Below are positions 32,265 through 41,899 of a DNA stretch of 61,459 nt, piece by piece; positions within the stretch are counted from its first letter, which is position 1, and each line of letters starts with the position of its first letter. The DNA is from Paratrimastix pyriformis (Eukaryota; Preaxostyla; Paratrimastigidae): the NCBI GenBank assembly GCA_027972325.1, contig JAPMOS010000178.1:1-61459 (forward strand), written 5' to 3'. A model generated the notes under the pieces. The model was not told the DNA's origin and did no database searches. It was given only the letters and a program-made list of their open reading frames with translations. The position numbers and the translations under genes are program-made.

Positions 32265-33400
32265 CTACGGCTCTTCTTTCATTCCAGCCTCGAATTTTTC
32301 GCACTTCTTCCTTTGCTGAATCGCTATGAGCATCGTTTTCCTGATTCCTGCCAGCTCGCTCCCAACCTCCTTTTGAGTGTCTTCATCCACAATTCCCATT
32401 TCCGCTGCCAGTCTACATGCATTCGCATATTCCATCTTAAAGCCGCACTTTGCTCTCAACCTCCTCATCACCTTCGTCACCACCGCCTCCGAGATCCCCC
32501 TCCAGTTGTAAAGTGTTTCCCCATCTCTCGGGCGGCCCTCATAGTTCGCCTGCACCGTTCGACTTCCGGCCTCCTTCCTCAACATCGCCTCCAGAGCCCA
32601 CAACGGGGCTGGATCCATCGGGAATCTCTCCCTAGCCCCATTCTCAAACATCAAAATCCCCACATCAAACCGCGCCTTCCCCACCACTTTCCGCCCAGTC
32701 CGCCAGAAACTCGGCTCCCAAAAAGCAAACCCACCCTCCTGGATGATGAAAAGCTCACGCATCTGAATGTCCCCCTTGATCGCCAAGCTCACACCGTGCT
32801 TCGGCTCACTCCCCGGCTGGATTCTGTTCGCTTTCCCTTCCCCGTACGGCACAATAACAATGCATCTAAACGCTCTTTTCCCTCCTCTGCCAATCGGACT
32901 CTCCGCCCACTCTCCAATTGCTCGGAAAAGCCGATCCATCTCCTCCTGGGGGTTATATTCCGGATTCGCATAAATCAACAAGTCCCGATTCTCCTTAAAT
33001 AGCCCGTACCCATCCACTGAACCCCCCAGGAACCAGTCTTCCTTACTCGGCGTTCTATACTCTGGGAAACTGAGATCCGCATTCCCTGGGTGCGAGAACG
33101 CCATCACCGTTAGGCTTCCCGCCTGCCTCAGCAACGAAGATACAGTGTGGAGTCGTCCATTGGTTCCTCAGCGTACTCGTGTGCGTCCGCCCCTCCTTTA
33201 CTGTCGTGCTTTCCCTTCATAACGGTCACACATCTCAGATACCTCTGTCGAGAACGTTTCCCAAAACTGTCCCATGTTCTCGCCCGAAACCATCTCCCCG
33301 GGACCTCTCCATCAATTGCCATAGCCTCACCTTCGTGATCCACCTTCACACTCATCGGCTCTACCCACTTCTCCTCGAGCAGCTCCGGGTCCCTTGTCCA
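32265..33400 (-). pseudogene. PCIF1-like methyltransferase domain of LINE copy B/E
   Basis: A longer open stretch than in copy D. It has AFSHPGNADLSFPEYRTP, EDWFLGGSVDGYGLFKENRD, LLIYANPEYNPQEEMDRLF (NPEY codons near 32955-32966), FRCIVIVPYGEG, then FAFWEPSFWRTGRKV, RFDVGILMFENGARERFPMD and a basic C-terminus ending at 32265. GILMFENGARERFPMDP parallels the VLFLQN...W-PT segment after the PCIF1 catalytic core. Both copies keep the same motif, so NPEY is probably ancestral to this LINE family, not a chance mutation. The N-terminal portion (33135-33400) is out of frame. Confidence 0.5.
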
Positions 33401-33419
33401 ACCACTCTATTAGCTTCAC

Positions 33420-33990
33420 AGCATCCGCCCTTTCCATCTCTCTCCACACATCCCGCCATCCCTGGGCATTCAAACACCAAGTGGTTCATGTGGTCCCCAC
33501 CAACACTTCCCATCCCCCTCCCCGTTGATGTAGAACCGGATGTTGGCCGTGATATACCGCTGCAGGATTGCCATCATCGCCAGCTTCCCGGACATCTCAC
33601 ACCTCATCGTTTGCACGTTGATCCCTCCGTTGCGACTCTCTGCATTAATTAACACAATCTCGTTTTTCTTTTTACGAGCCGCCCTCCACATGCGACTTTT
33701 CCTCCCCATTCCTTCATCACCTCTCTGAAGTCTGTCTCCACCTCCTTCCCGTCACTTCTCCGCACCAGCTTGAATCCCCATCCTTTCTCTTCGGGCACCA
33801 CGCTCGGCTCCATCTTTATGCTCCGTCCCGCAATCTTGTCTGCCAATCTGTTCCCCTCCGCATCCAGCTTTTCCTGATGTCCCTTTGGCTCCTTCACAAT
33901 CCGCAGCCCCCCAGCAGTCCCTCCGCCTTCGATTCTATCAGATCCGTTCCATTCCCTCCGTCCACCACCTTCCACTGTCCGTTCTCACTT
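33420..33990 (-). pseudogene. RNase H domain of LINE copy B/E, decayed
   Basis: Parallel to copy D: LDAEGNRLADKIAGRSIK, WGFKLVRRSDGKEVETDF and, further on, ITANIRFYINGEGDGKCWWG are recognisable. The N-terminal catalytic residues are partly lost, and several frame changes and missing codons are evident by comparison with copy D. Confidence 0.7.
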
Positions 33991-34514
33991 CCATTCGCAT
34001 CCTGTCCAATCCGAATAGCCTCCATCCAACTCCTTCATTGTTAGTTGTGTACCTCCTCCCTCTCCATAGCCCCATTTTTAATCTCAATCACCGCGAACGC
34101 CGCCCGTCTTTCCTTCCGGCTTGTCCTCCCATCAGTATAGCAACCTCCATTCCGCCTCTGGCTCCTTCCCTTACTTCCACCTCATCACCTCCCCATCGCT
34201 CCTCCCCCCCATCCTTCTTTTCCCCTTCCTTCTCTTTCCTGTCCATCCGACCCCATCTTTCCTTCCTCCACTCCATGTTTCCTCTGTTCCTCCACCTTCC
34301 ATTTCTTCTTGTTCCTTCCCCCCATTTTCCCTCCTTCCTTCCTCCTTCCTTCCTCCACCTCTTCCTTTCCTCCCGAATCCTTCCATTTGAATAGTCCACT
34401 CCCCTGTTCCACACCCTTTTGATCATCTCCACATACTGCGGCATCACCCCTTTCCAATGAAATCTTCCCCCTATGATGAGGTCCGCCACACTCCGAATCT
34501 TCCTTTTCATGAGG

Positions 34515-35968
34515 CTCCCCCCGGTTGAAGTCTCGGCGTTGCACGTTCCCTTTGCTCCGCGTTCTGCCCGTTTCTGGCCATGGAGATCGCCACTGAGCAT
34601 GACGAGCTCAGTAAGGACGATTCCAACTTTATTATGGATCACGCCGAGATCCAAAGTCGTGACGACCCTATGGTAGAGTATCTTCAAGATGAGTTGGGTC
34701 GGCATCTGTGGTCCCCTCTTCAGCTCCATTGGACAAGCTCTCCTTGGATGCGTTTGGAGCTTATGAAGCTCTTCAGTTCATTGGTCGTCAATGAGCACCG
34801 TGCTCCACGCTATGAGATCATCGAACGCACGGTGCACATGCTGCTGGAGGACAATCCGAAGAAGCAGCCTGAAGCGATCAGCCAATTTATTTTCCAACTT
34901 CTTGGGGCTTTATTGTTCCAGCAATCGAATGTGCGAACTTTCGACTGCCACGTGCCACAAGAATCATCGCGCGGCTCGTCTGTGGACAAACACCGCACAC
35001 CGCCAGAACGAGTCCTCCTATCTGTTGGGGAGACTACGTACCGTGGTCCAAAGCAACTTGGAGGTGGAGGTGGAACTCGCCACCCGATCATCGATGGCGA
35101 TCGTCCAGCGGGGAAGAAGGAGAGAGCCCGTTCCCCTTCTTCGAGCAATCCATTTGCCTCTTCCGCTGCCCCAAGAGCACCTCTCACCTTGGCGAACCCA
35201 TTCGCCAAGCCGGCACCTGTTCCGGCTCCGACTTCATCTCATGCTCCGGCTTTGCGCCTGCGCCTGCACCTGCACCTGCACCTGCACCTGCACCTGCCTG
35301 CACCTGCACCTGCACCTGTTGCTGCCCCTGTTGCTGCCCCTGTTGCTGCCCCTGTTGTTGCCCCTGTTGCTGCCTCTGTTGCTGCTGGTGTGTCCCCTTT
35401 GTCTGCTGTGCCTGCTGCGCCCGCTCGTGCTACCTCGACGCCCGACCATGCTGCTACTTCCGCGCCTCCGAAGATTAGCCTCTCCGACCTCGCCTGTTGC
35501 CAACCGTGGGCCTTTGGGAAGGGAGCAACGTGTGTGGGTGGTGGATTCAGGGCCCGTGCGCCTGTCCTACCGAGGTGGTAGGTCATGGTGGATGGGTTCC
35601 GCCCCCCCCTCAGGCTGGGTTCGGGAATATTTTTCGTTCTAACTGTTCTTGTCTTTTGCTTCCTTCGCCCCCTTTCATTGTTCCTCGTGTCCCGTGTCTC
35701 AGTGTTGGATCCTTTTGTCCCCCCCCTTGCCCCGCTCTTTCTTTTGATGTTCCTTCTGTTTGCTGTCAAGTGTTTGAACGATTCTGTTTCCTGGCGACAT
35801 TCCAGTCTCTCTCTTTCCCGCCATGCCGTCTGTGCGCCTACCCCTGAGGGGGTGTAGGTCGGCATGTTACCCGCCGGTTTCGACCGGATGAACGGATTTT
35901 CTTCTGTTTCAGTTTTCTGTGTTTTGCGCGCAGTTACTGGCAGTCGAAATAGTATCACAACAACAACA
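34515..35968 (+). mobile_element. Non-autonomous retroelement 1 inserted in the LINE
   Basis: About 1,454 bp, plus orientation, flanked by an 11-bp target duplication TTTTCATGAGG (34504-34514 and 35969-35979). The 5' end is CCCCCCGGTTGAAG; the 3' end is a (CAA)n tail after TAGTATCACAA. Near its 3' end, ATGTTACCCGCCGGTTTCGA and AGTATCACA match the 3' end of the LINE (ATGTTACCCGCGGGCTTCGG, AAGTATCACACA). It therefore probably uses the LINE machinery. A second copy lies inverted at 40390-41899. Confidence 0.85.
34580..35581 (+). CDS. Single protein of non-autonomous element 1, unknown family
   Basis: 333 codons from ATG at 34580. The N-terminal 120 residues look folded and mostly helical: MEIATEHDELSKDDSNFIM, WMRLELMKLFSSLVVNEH, EIIERTVHMLLEDNPKK, AISQFIFQLLGALLF. 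After that it is Ser/Pro-rich with (PAPA)n and (APVA)n repeats. No catalytic motif, zinc knuckle or RNA-binding motif is seen. The layout (a helical N-terminal domain with a disordered tail) recalls ORF1/Gag-like proteins, but no family similarity was recognised. Confidence 0.55.
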   Translation: MEIATEHDELSKDDSNFIMDHAEIQSRDDPMVEYLQDELGRHLWSPLQLHWTSSPWMRLELMKLFSSLVVNEHRAPRYEIIERTVHMLLEDNPKKQPEAISQFIFQLLGALLFQQSNVRTFDCHVPQESSRGSSVDKHRTPPERVLLSVGETTYRGPKQLGGGGGTRHPIIDGDRPAGKKERARSPSSSNPFASSAAPRAPLTLANPFAKPAPVPAPTSSHAPALRLRLHLHLHLHLHLPAPAPAPVAAPVAAPVAAPVVAPVAASVAAGVSPLSAVPAAPARATSTPDHAATSAPPKISLSDLACCQPWAFGKGATCVGGGFRARAPVLPRW

Positions 35969-35969
35969 T

Positions 35970-36725
35970 TTTCATGAGGGTCTGTCTGTGCTTCTTTGTT
36001 ATCTTGCAGGGCTCCGCCATCTCTTCCAGTGTCGTCGGCATACCGTACTTCACTTCCTCCTTCAGTTTCTCACCGTCCCTCAGGATCGCCATGTCTCTCC
36101 TGTGCATCACCTGCAACGCCCCAATCACCACCCCCGGCATCTTCTCCTGCCCGTGCATCTTCACCCACTTCCCTGCATCATCCAACAGCGGCTCACGCGT
36201 CGTCCACAATTTCTGCAGCAGCGCGATCTCCTCCCTCAGCACCACTCCACACCCCTGCTCGTCCGCCATTCTCCCCAGAATTTGTGTCATCACCATCATA
36301 TCATGGACATCAATCGGGTCCTTCAGCCCCATACCCCCTTCCTCCTCCGGAAAGAACAGCACCTCTGCCGGGTCGCATTTCCCGATACAACCTCCGATTT
36401 CCCTGAACACCCTCGCATATCTTTGCTTCAGTATTTCCAAGTCCCTTGTCGGCATTGGGCACTGCCTCGCCGTGTACTGTAGGCAAGTCGAGACACACTC
36501 ATTAATCATCTGCACCATCATCCTCGGAGGGACCTTCTTGTCCATGAGCCTGTGCAGTCGCCCACACATTTTCTGGATCACCTTCTCCGTGTTGACCTTC
36601 ATGTTCATCTCCTCATCTATCCATATCCCAAGATACCTAATTCCTCCACCCTTTTGCTGCACTCTGATCTTCCGACCCTCTCCCAGATCCAAGTCCGTCT
36701 TCCCTTCACCGCCACAGGTAGTCAC
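35970..36725 (-). pseudogene. Thumb/connection region of reverse transcriptase, LINE copy B
   Basis: It has GGGIRYLGIWIDEEMNMKV, MCGRLHRLMDKKVPPRMM, NECVSTCLQYTARQCPMP, PAEVLFFPEEEGGMGLKDP and ITKKHRQTLMK, where the 1.45-kb element cuts it. It is nearly the same as in copy D. Its open frame overlaps the end of the palm region by about 20 nt in another frame, which marks a frameshift. Confidence 0.8.
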
Positions 36726-38466
36726 ACTTGCTCCACGACAGCTCCATACCAGCCTCTTCCACTTTCCGCCTTACCGTATTCACCAAACGGACCATCTGTT
36801 CCCTTGTTCTCGTCACCAACATAATATCGTCCGCAAATGCCAACACCTTTACCTTCCTGCCACTATCCAGAATATAGCCCCCCTCCTGTCGTCTCACCTC
36901 CGCCAAGACTCCCTCCATGAAGGAGATAAACAGCAGGCAGGACAACGGGTCCCCCTGACTAATTCCCCTCTCAATGTCATAGCTATCCGTCAACCCGTAC
37001 CCCGTGATCACCCGCGCCTTTCTCCCCTCATACAAGCTGTCCACATACCTGACAAATCCCTCTTCCACCCCCATCCTTCTCAACCCCCTTCTGAGCGCCT
37101 CCATGTCAACAGTATCATAGGCCTTTCTTATATCTAGCGCACACATGTGGAACTCCTTACCTCCCATAATCTTCGAGTCCGTCAACACCCCCAAAATCTC
37201 GGCAATCGGCGTCTCAATCCTCCGATCCCTCAGGAAACCAAACTGCTCCGCCCCGAATACCCCTTTTTCAACGCACCAGTCTTGAAATCTCGAGGCAATC
37301 ACTACCTGCAGTCCTTTCAAAAAGACCTGTATTAAAGTTATAGGCCTTCTTCCCGCCGGATCCCCCGGATGCTCCGTCTGCGATTTGGTTGCCATATAGA
37401 CCGAGCTGAGTTTCAGCTCCTCAGGAACCGCAGACTTCTCCAACATCTCGTTGTATCGCCTCCCCAACCACTCCTTAATTTCGTCCTGACAAGCATGTAC
37501 CATCTCCGCCGTCACTCCATCCGGGCCAGCCGCTTTCCCGTCCGGCAAAGCCCCCAGTATTGTCTGAATATCATGCGTCGTCAGAGGGGCCATAATTACC
37601 CTTCCACCCACGCCTCCCGTTACCTCCTTCAGTCTTTGCCCCCCGTCCCCCAACGGCAGCTTCCTTTTTGCAAGCCCCGCCATGAAACCCCACCATCCCC
37701 TCTTAACCTCCGCCGGGTCCGACACCACCCTGTCCACCTTCCCCTCCGCATTTCGAGTCACGTAGGTTGTAATTGGCGCCGCGCCATCCGTCATGATACC
37801 CTTATAAATACGCTTGCGCTTTCCCTCCAATGCCCTATCTCTCTTACCATAATGCACCGACCTCATCTTCGCCAACTGTTTCAACATCTCCTTCCTCTTA
37901 CTCAAGTCCTCCTCCGCCAGCGCTCTCCTCCTCAATTTCTTTATCCTGAAAGGCTCAAAATCTCGATCCGTATTCATCATATCCCTATAGCCGAAAACGC
38001 AGCCAGCTGTCACCCGAAGGAACTCACTCATCTGCTCAAATGATGGCTCCTCCCCCTTCACAGCTGCCTCTCGCAACATTTGCGCAACCTTCCCGCGGTA
38101 TCTTTCCATTTTCCCAACCATAACATCATACTCCTCCTTCTTCTTGTCCCGCAACAGTGCCTCCACATCCGTCCGGGAAGGGCAGATAGCCACCTTCCTC
38201 CGAGCCATTTTCACCGCAGAGGGCGCCATGTTTCGGAGATCCGTTACAATCATGTGGTGATCCGTGACCGCCTGCCACTGAATCTCATCGTTCCGCCAAA
38301 CAAACAAATTGTCCAGCACCCTCCCCATTGTCCCCTGCGTCGACAGGCACAAATCCAACCGGGCCCTCCCCTTCCCTTCATGCTCTTCCTCTTTCGCCAC
38401 CGTCCCACCCTTCCGGCTCCGGATAAAGTTATCTCCCCGCCTTCCCAACCATCTTCGCCACATCAT
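36706..38466 (-). CDS. LINE reverse transcriptase palm and fingers
   Basis: A 586-codon open stretch. It begins in the end of the endonuclease (TDHHMIVTDLRNM), followed by a helical linker. Reverse transcriptase motifs are LPDGKAAGPDGVTAEMVH, RRPITLIQVFLKGLQ, FGFLRDRRIETPI, LDIRKAYDTVDMEALRRGL (catalytic Asp), GISQGDPLSCLLF, VLAFADDIMLVTR (FADD with both Asp) and LSWSKCDYLW. The enzyme copies element RNA at the nicked target. The palm is intact, but the rest of the polyprotein lies in other frames, so this copy is not active as a whole. Confidence 0.85.
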   Translation of the reverse strand: MMWRRWLGRRGDNFIRSRKGGTVAKEEEHEGKGRARLDLCLSTQGTMGRVLDNLFVWRNDEIQWQAVTDHHMIVTDLRNMAPSAVKMARRKVAICPSRTDVEALLRDKKKEEYDVMVGKMERYRGKVAQMLREAAVKGEEPSFEQMSEFLRVTAGCVFGYRDMMNTDRDFEPFRIKKLRRRALAEEDLSKRKEMLKQLAKMRSVHYGKRDRALEGKRKRIYKGIMTDGAAPITTYVTRNAEGKVDRVVSDPAEVKRGWWGFMAGLAKRKLPLGDGGQRLKEVTGGVGGRVIMAPLTTHDIQTILGALPDGKAAGPDGVTAEMVHACQDEIKEWLGRRYNEMLEKSAVPEELKLSSVYMATKSQTEHPGDPAGRRPITLIQVFLKGLQVVIASRFQDWCVEKGVFGAEQFGFLRDRRIETPIAEILGVLTDSKIMGGKEFHMCALDIRKAYDTVDMEALRRGLRRMGVEEGFVRYVDSLYEGRKARVITGYGLTDSYDIERGISQGDPLSCLLFISFMEGVLAEVRRQEGGYILDSGRKVKVLAFADDIMLVTRTREQMVRLVNTVRRKVEEAGMELSWSKCDYLWR

Positions 38467-38900
38467 ACAATCCCAGTTTCTCTTGCTCCTCCTTCCTTAG
38501 CCCATCCGTTCGCATCTGTGTACACCACGACTCCTCTCCCATCCGACGCCCCCCCCGCCACACACTCCTCCAACCGCTCCAAGATCACACTCCTTACCCT
38601 CACATTCGCCTCTCCGTCCCCAGTAGGAAAATACATGTTGATGAGTCTCATCTGATTCTTCCCCTCCGTCCAGTCCATAAACATGAGATAACCAGGAATC
38701 ACCTCCGTAATCTTTCGAACTGCCACTTGCAGTGTTTTTCTATATCCAATCATCACCCCTTCCGCCTTTCCTCCCTCCTCCACACCTTCCATCCATTTTT
38801 CCTGCAGCTTCCTTCCTTTTTCCTTGACCCACCTTCAGCAAATCTTCTACATTTTTCTTTTCCATTCCGAGCCCAGCCCGCATTCCATCCGACCACCCTC
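38463..38900 (-). pseudogene. LINE endonuclease domain, copy B, partial
   Basis: EGVMIGYRKTLQVAVRKITE, YLMFMDWTEGKNQMRLINMY, YFPTGDGEANVRVRSVILER and VVVYTDANGWAKEGG align with copy C (9230-9500). The first catalytic part (WNVRGL, QETK) is largely lost here; GLGSEWKRK remains near 38850-38880. Confidence 0.75.
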
Positions 38901-39935
38901 ACCCGATCCTCCTCTTTCCCGGCAGCCCGCCCTCGTTAGCCTCCTTTTCGCAGCACCACTTTTCCACCCCACAAAATTCTTCCGCCTCCGCCTTCTCATC
39001 ATACACCCGCTCAATATCCAGCATTTTCGCTTTTGCCTCTTCTTCCTCTGCGCATCCCTTTCCCTTCCTTCTCCGCGCCTTAACCCCTTTCCCTTCCCCG
39101 CAGAACCTGACTTCCAGACTCCCACTATCCCCACTGCTCCGCGGCCCACTCCCCCTTCCTCCTCCCATCCATCCTCCATCCTTCCCAGGGCCATCCATCT
39201 TTCCTGCCCCTTATCCACTATTCCCTCTTCCTCCATTCCTCCACCCTCCATTCCTCCATTCCTTCTCCACCGCCACCCAGTGCCATCCTCACCGCCACCA
39301 TACCATGTGATACACCTCCATTCCACCCCCCGCCTCTTATCCATTCCTTCCCTACCCGCGTCACTTGGATTGACCATAACACCCTCTGTTCCCACCACCC
39401 GCTCCTCCCTCGCATGCCAACGATCCACCCCACCCAGGGCACCTTTTCGTATCCTCTGATTTGAAAGGATCACCCTTCCCACAGCGTCACTCATTTTCTC
39501 AAGATCCCGCTCCAATCTCACCGTTAGATCGCTTCTCTCTCTCTCCGTTCCGCTGCTCATAAGCTCACACTCCTGACATGCGTCCTCCACTTCCACGGTT
39601 ACCTTTGCCCAGACCTCCGCATCCGCCTTCTCCGCTTCCCTCCTGCCCTTCCCAAACCCCCGTTCCTCCCTCCACCCCCCCCCCTTCCCACCCGGGTCCC
39701 ATGACCGCAATATCTCGTCAACTCCCACCTGCCGTGCTGATCCAGCAGTGACATTAACTATTCCTCTATACATTCCGCCCCCATTACCATCCTCCAGATC
39801 TCCATCACCCTCCCCCACTCCATTTCCACCTCCATAGCAATCCTGCTCCCCACCGCCTTCAATCATTTCACAGATGTCCTCGTCACTAAAAGAAAACCCA
39901 ACCAACCCAACCAGCTTTTTCAAAAACTCAACCAA
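38847..39935 (-). pseudogene. Relic of LINE first open region, USP-like traces
   Basis: YRGIVNVTAGSA matches the Cys-box region of copy C (YRGIANTTGHRCWLSAG) but the catalytic Cys is gone. ACQECELMS, DRWHAREERVVGTEGVMV and, in another frame, SHGMVAVRM recall the first zinc pair, the block after the second and the His box. The frame is a patchwork, so the domain is dead in this copy. Its start context and true N-terminus are unclear. Confidence 0.5.
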
Positions 39936-39990
39936 GTCAATGTCACCCCGACCCCTTTTCTGCCCCCTCCTTCATCCCCACCCATCTCTT

Positions 39991-40389
39991 TAATCGGTCA
40001 TGTTTCCGGTTTTGTATGGACGGGGCGTCGACAAGAACCCAGAGTGCACAGGGCATTCATGAACGGGGGGTGGGGGGTTGGGGGGTGGGGGTGGGGCGTG
40101 GAAGAGAGCCGATTTTGGGATCCTCTGTTGAGAAAACTGGTCATGCACGCAATCACAATTTCTCCTCGCTGTACCCCCCCACCCCCCCCGACAGGTTCAG
40201 GAGGCCAATTGTGCCGTTGTAATACCGCCCCTCCAACTATTCCCATCCCCCCACCCCCCTTCCTCGAGCATCCGTGGAAGATCATTTTTGTTTTTGCAGA
40301 AAACCGGACCGGAAAACTGCGGGACGGGGGCGGGGTGGGGTGGGGGGGTGGGGTGTGGTTTATTCGTCGGGCGGGTGACGCCGACGATC
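39991..40389. other. G-rich spacer, no gene
   Basis: Runs such as GGGGTGGGGGGTTGGGGGG around 40067-40100 and 40335-40365 dominate. No coding feature or RNA gene is recognisable between the LINE 5' end and the tail of the second non-autonomous element. Confidence 0.6.
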
Positions 40390-41899
40390 AACAACGGGTT
40401 GTTGTTGTTGTTTGTTGTTGTGATACTATTTCGACTGCCAGTAACTGCGCGCAAAACACAGAAAACTGAAACAGAAGAAAATCCGTTCATCCGGTCGAAA
40501 CCGGCGGGTAACATGCCGACCTACACCCCCTCAGGGGTAGGCGCACAGACGGCATGGCGGGAAAGAGAGAGACTGGAATGTCGCCAGGAAACAGAATCGT
40601 TCAAACACTTGACAGCAAACAGAAGGAACATCAAAAGAAAGAACGGGGCAAGGGGGGACAAAAGGATCCAACACTGAGACACGGGACACGAGGAACAATG
40701 AAAGGGGGCGAAGGAAGCAAAAGACAAGAACAGTTAGAACGAAAAATATTCCCGAACCCAGCCTGAGGGGGGGGCGGAACCCATCCACCATGACCTACCA
40801 CCTCGGTAGGACAGGCGCACGGGCCCCTGAATCCACCACCCCCACACACGTTGCTCCCTTCCCAAAGGCCCACGGTTGGCAACAGGCGAGAGGTCGGAGA
40901 GGCTAATCTTCGGAGGCACGGCAGAAGCGGCATGGTCGGGCGTCGAGGTAGCACGAGCGGGCGCAGCAGGCACAGCAGACAAAGGGGACACACCAGCAGC
41001 AACAGAGGCAGCAACAGGGGCAGCAACAGGGGCAGCAACAGGGGCAGCAACAACAGGGGCAGCAACAGGTGCAGGTGCAGGTGCAGGTGCAGGTGCAGGT
41101 GCAGGTGCAGGTGCAGGTGCAGGTGCAGGTGCAGGTGCAGGTGCAGGCGCAGGCGCAAAAGCCGGAGCATGAGATGAAGTCGGAGCCGGAACAGGTGCCG
41201 GCTTGGCGAATGGGTTCGCCAAGGTGAGAGGTGCTCTTGGGGCAGCGGAAGAGGCAAATGGATTGCTCGAAGAAGGGGAACGGGCTCTCTCCTTCTTCCC
41301 CGCTGGACGATCGCCATCGATGATCGGGTGGCGAGTTCCACCTCCACCTCCAAGTTGCTTTGGACCACGGTATGTAGTCTCCCCAACAGATAGGAGGACT
41401 CGTTCTGGCGGTGTGCGGTGTTTGTCCACAGACGAGCCGCGCGATGATTCTTGTGGCACGTGGCAGTCGAAAGTTCGCACATTCGATTGCTGGAACAATA
41501 AAGCCCCAAGAAGTTGGAAAATAAACTGGCTGATCGCTTCAGGCTGCTTCTTCGGATTGTCCTCCAGCAGCATGTGCACCGTGCGTTCGATGATCTCATA
41601 GCGTGGAGCACGGTGCTCATTGACGACCAATGAACTGAAGAGCTTCATAAGCTCCAAACGCATCCAAGGAGAGAGCTTGTCCAATGGAGCTGAAGAGGGG
41701 GACCACAGATGCCGACCCAACTCTCATCTTGAAGATACTCTACCATAGGGTCGTCACGACTTTGGATCTCGGCGTGATCCATAATAAAGTTGGAATCGTC
41801 CTTACTGAGCTCGTCATGCTCAGTGGCGATCTCCATGGCCAGAAACGGGCAGAACGCGGAGCAAAGGGAACGTGCAACGCCGAGACTTCAACCGGGGGG
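40390..41899 (-). mobile_element. Non-autonomous retroelement 2, same family as 34515-35968
   Basis: An inverted second copy: its 5' end CCCCCCGGTTGAAG lies near 41899 and its tail of GTT repeats (CAA on the minus strand) at 40397-40420. The encoded protein (about 40734-41836) has the same helical N-terminus but a longer Ala/Pro repeat: about 14 copies of the 6-bp unit GGTGCA at 41066-41145 against five in copy 1. The frame is disturbed close to the start. Target duplication was not found. It truncates the 3' end of the integrase gene. Confidence 0.8.

Larger units (their letters stand above)
32068..39990 (-). mobile_element. LINE copy B/E, near full length, interrupted by an insertion
   Basis: Reading the minus strand from 39990: relic USP-like region, endonuclease, reverse transcriptase, thumb, then an inserted 1.45-kb element (34515-35968), then linker, RNase H, methyltransferase-like domain, 3' UTR with the GATACTTCCCGGC motif and a (CA)n tail (32068-32100). 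The two halves rejoin exactly: HRQTLMK before the insert and LMKRKIRSVADL after it. Without the insert the element is about 6.4 kb. It has RNase H and an APE endonuclease, so it is nearest the I-like LINEs; clade not resolved. Not obviously active: frames are broken in several places. Confidence 0.85.

Noticed and set aside
34515-41899. A 7.4-kb DNA transposon with 1.4-kb inverted repeats
   Set aside because: The two inverted copies are separate insertions of one non-autonomous retroelement. The first has its own 11-bp target duplication and splits a LINE whose halves match perfectly.
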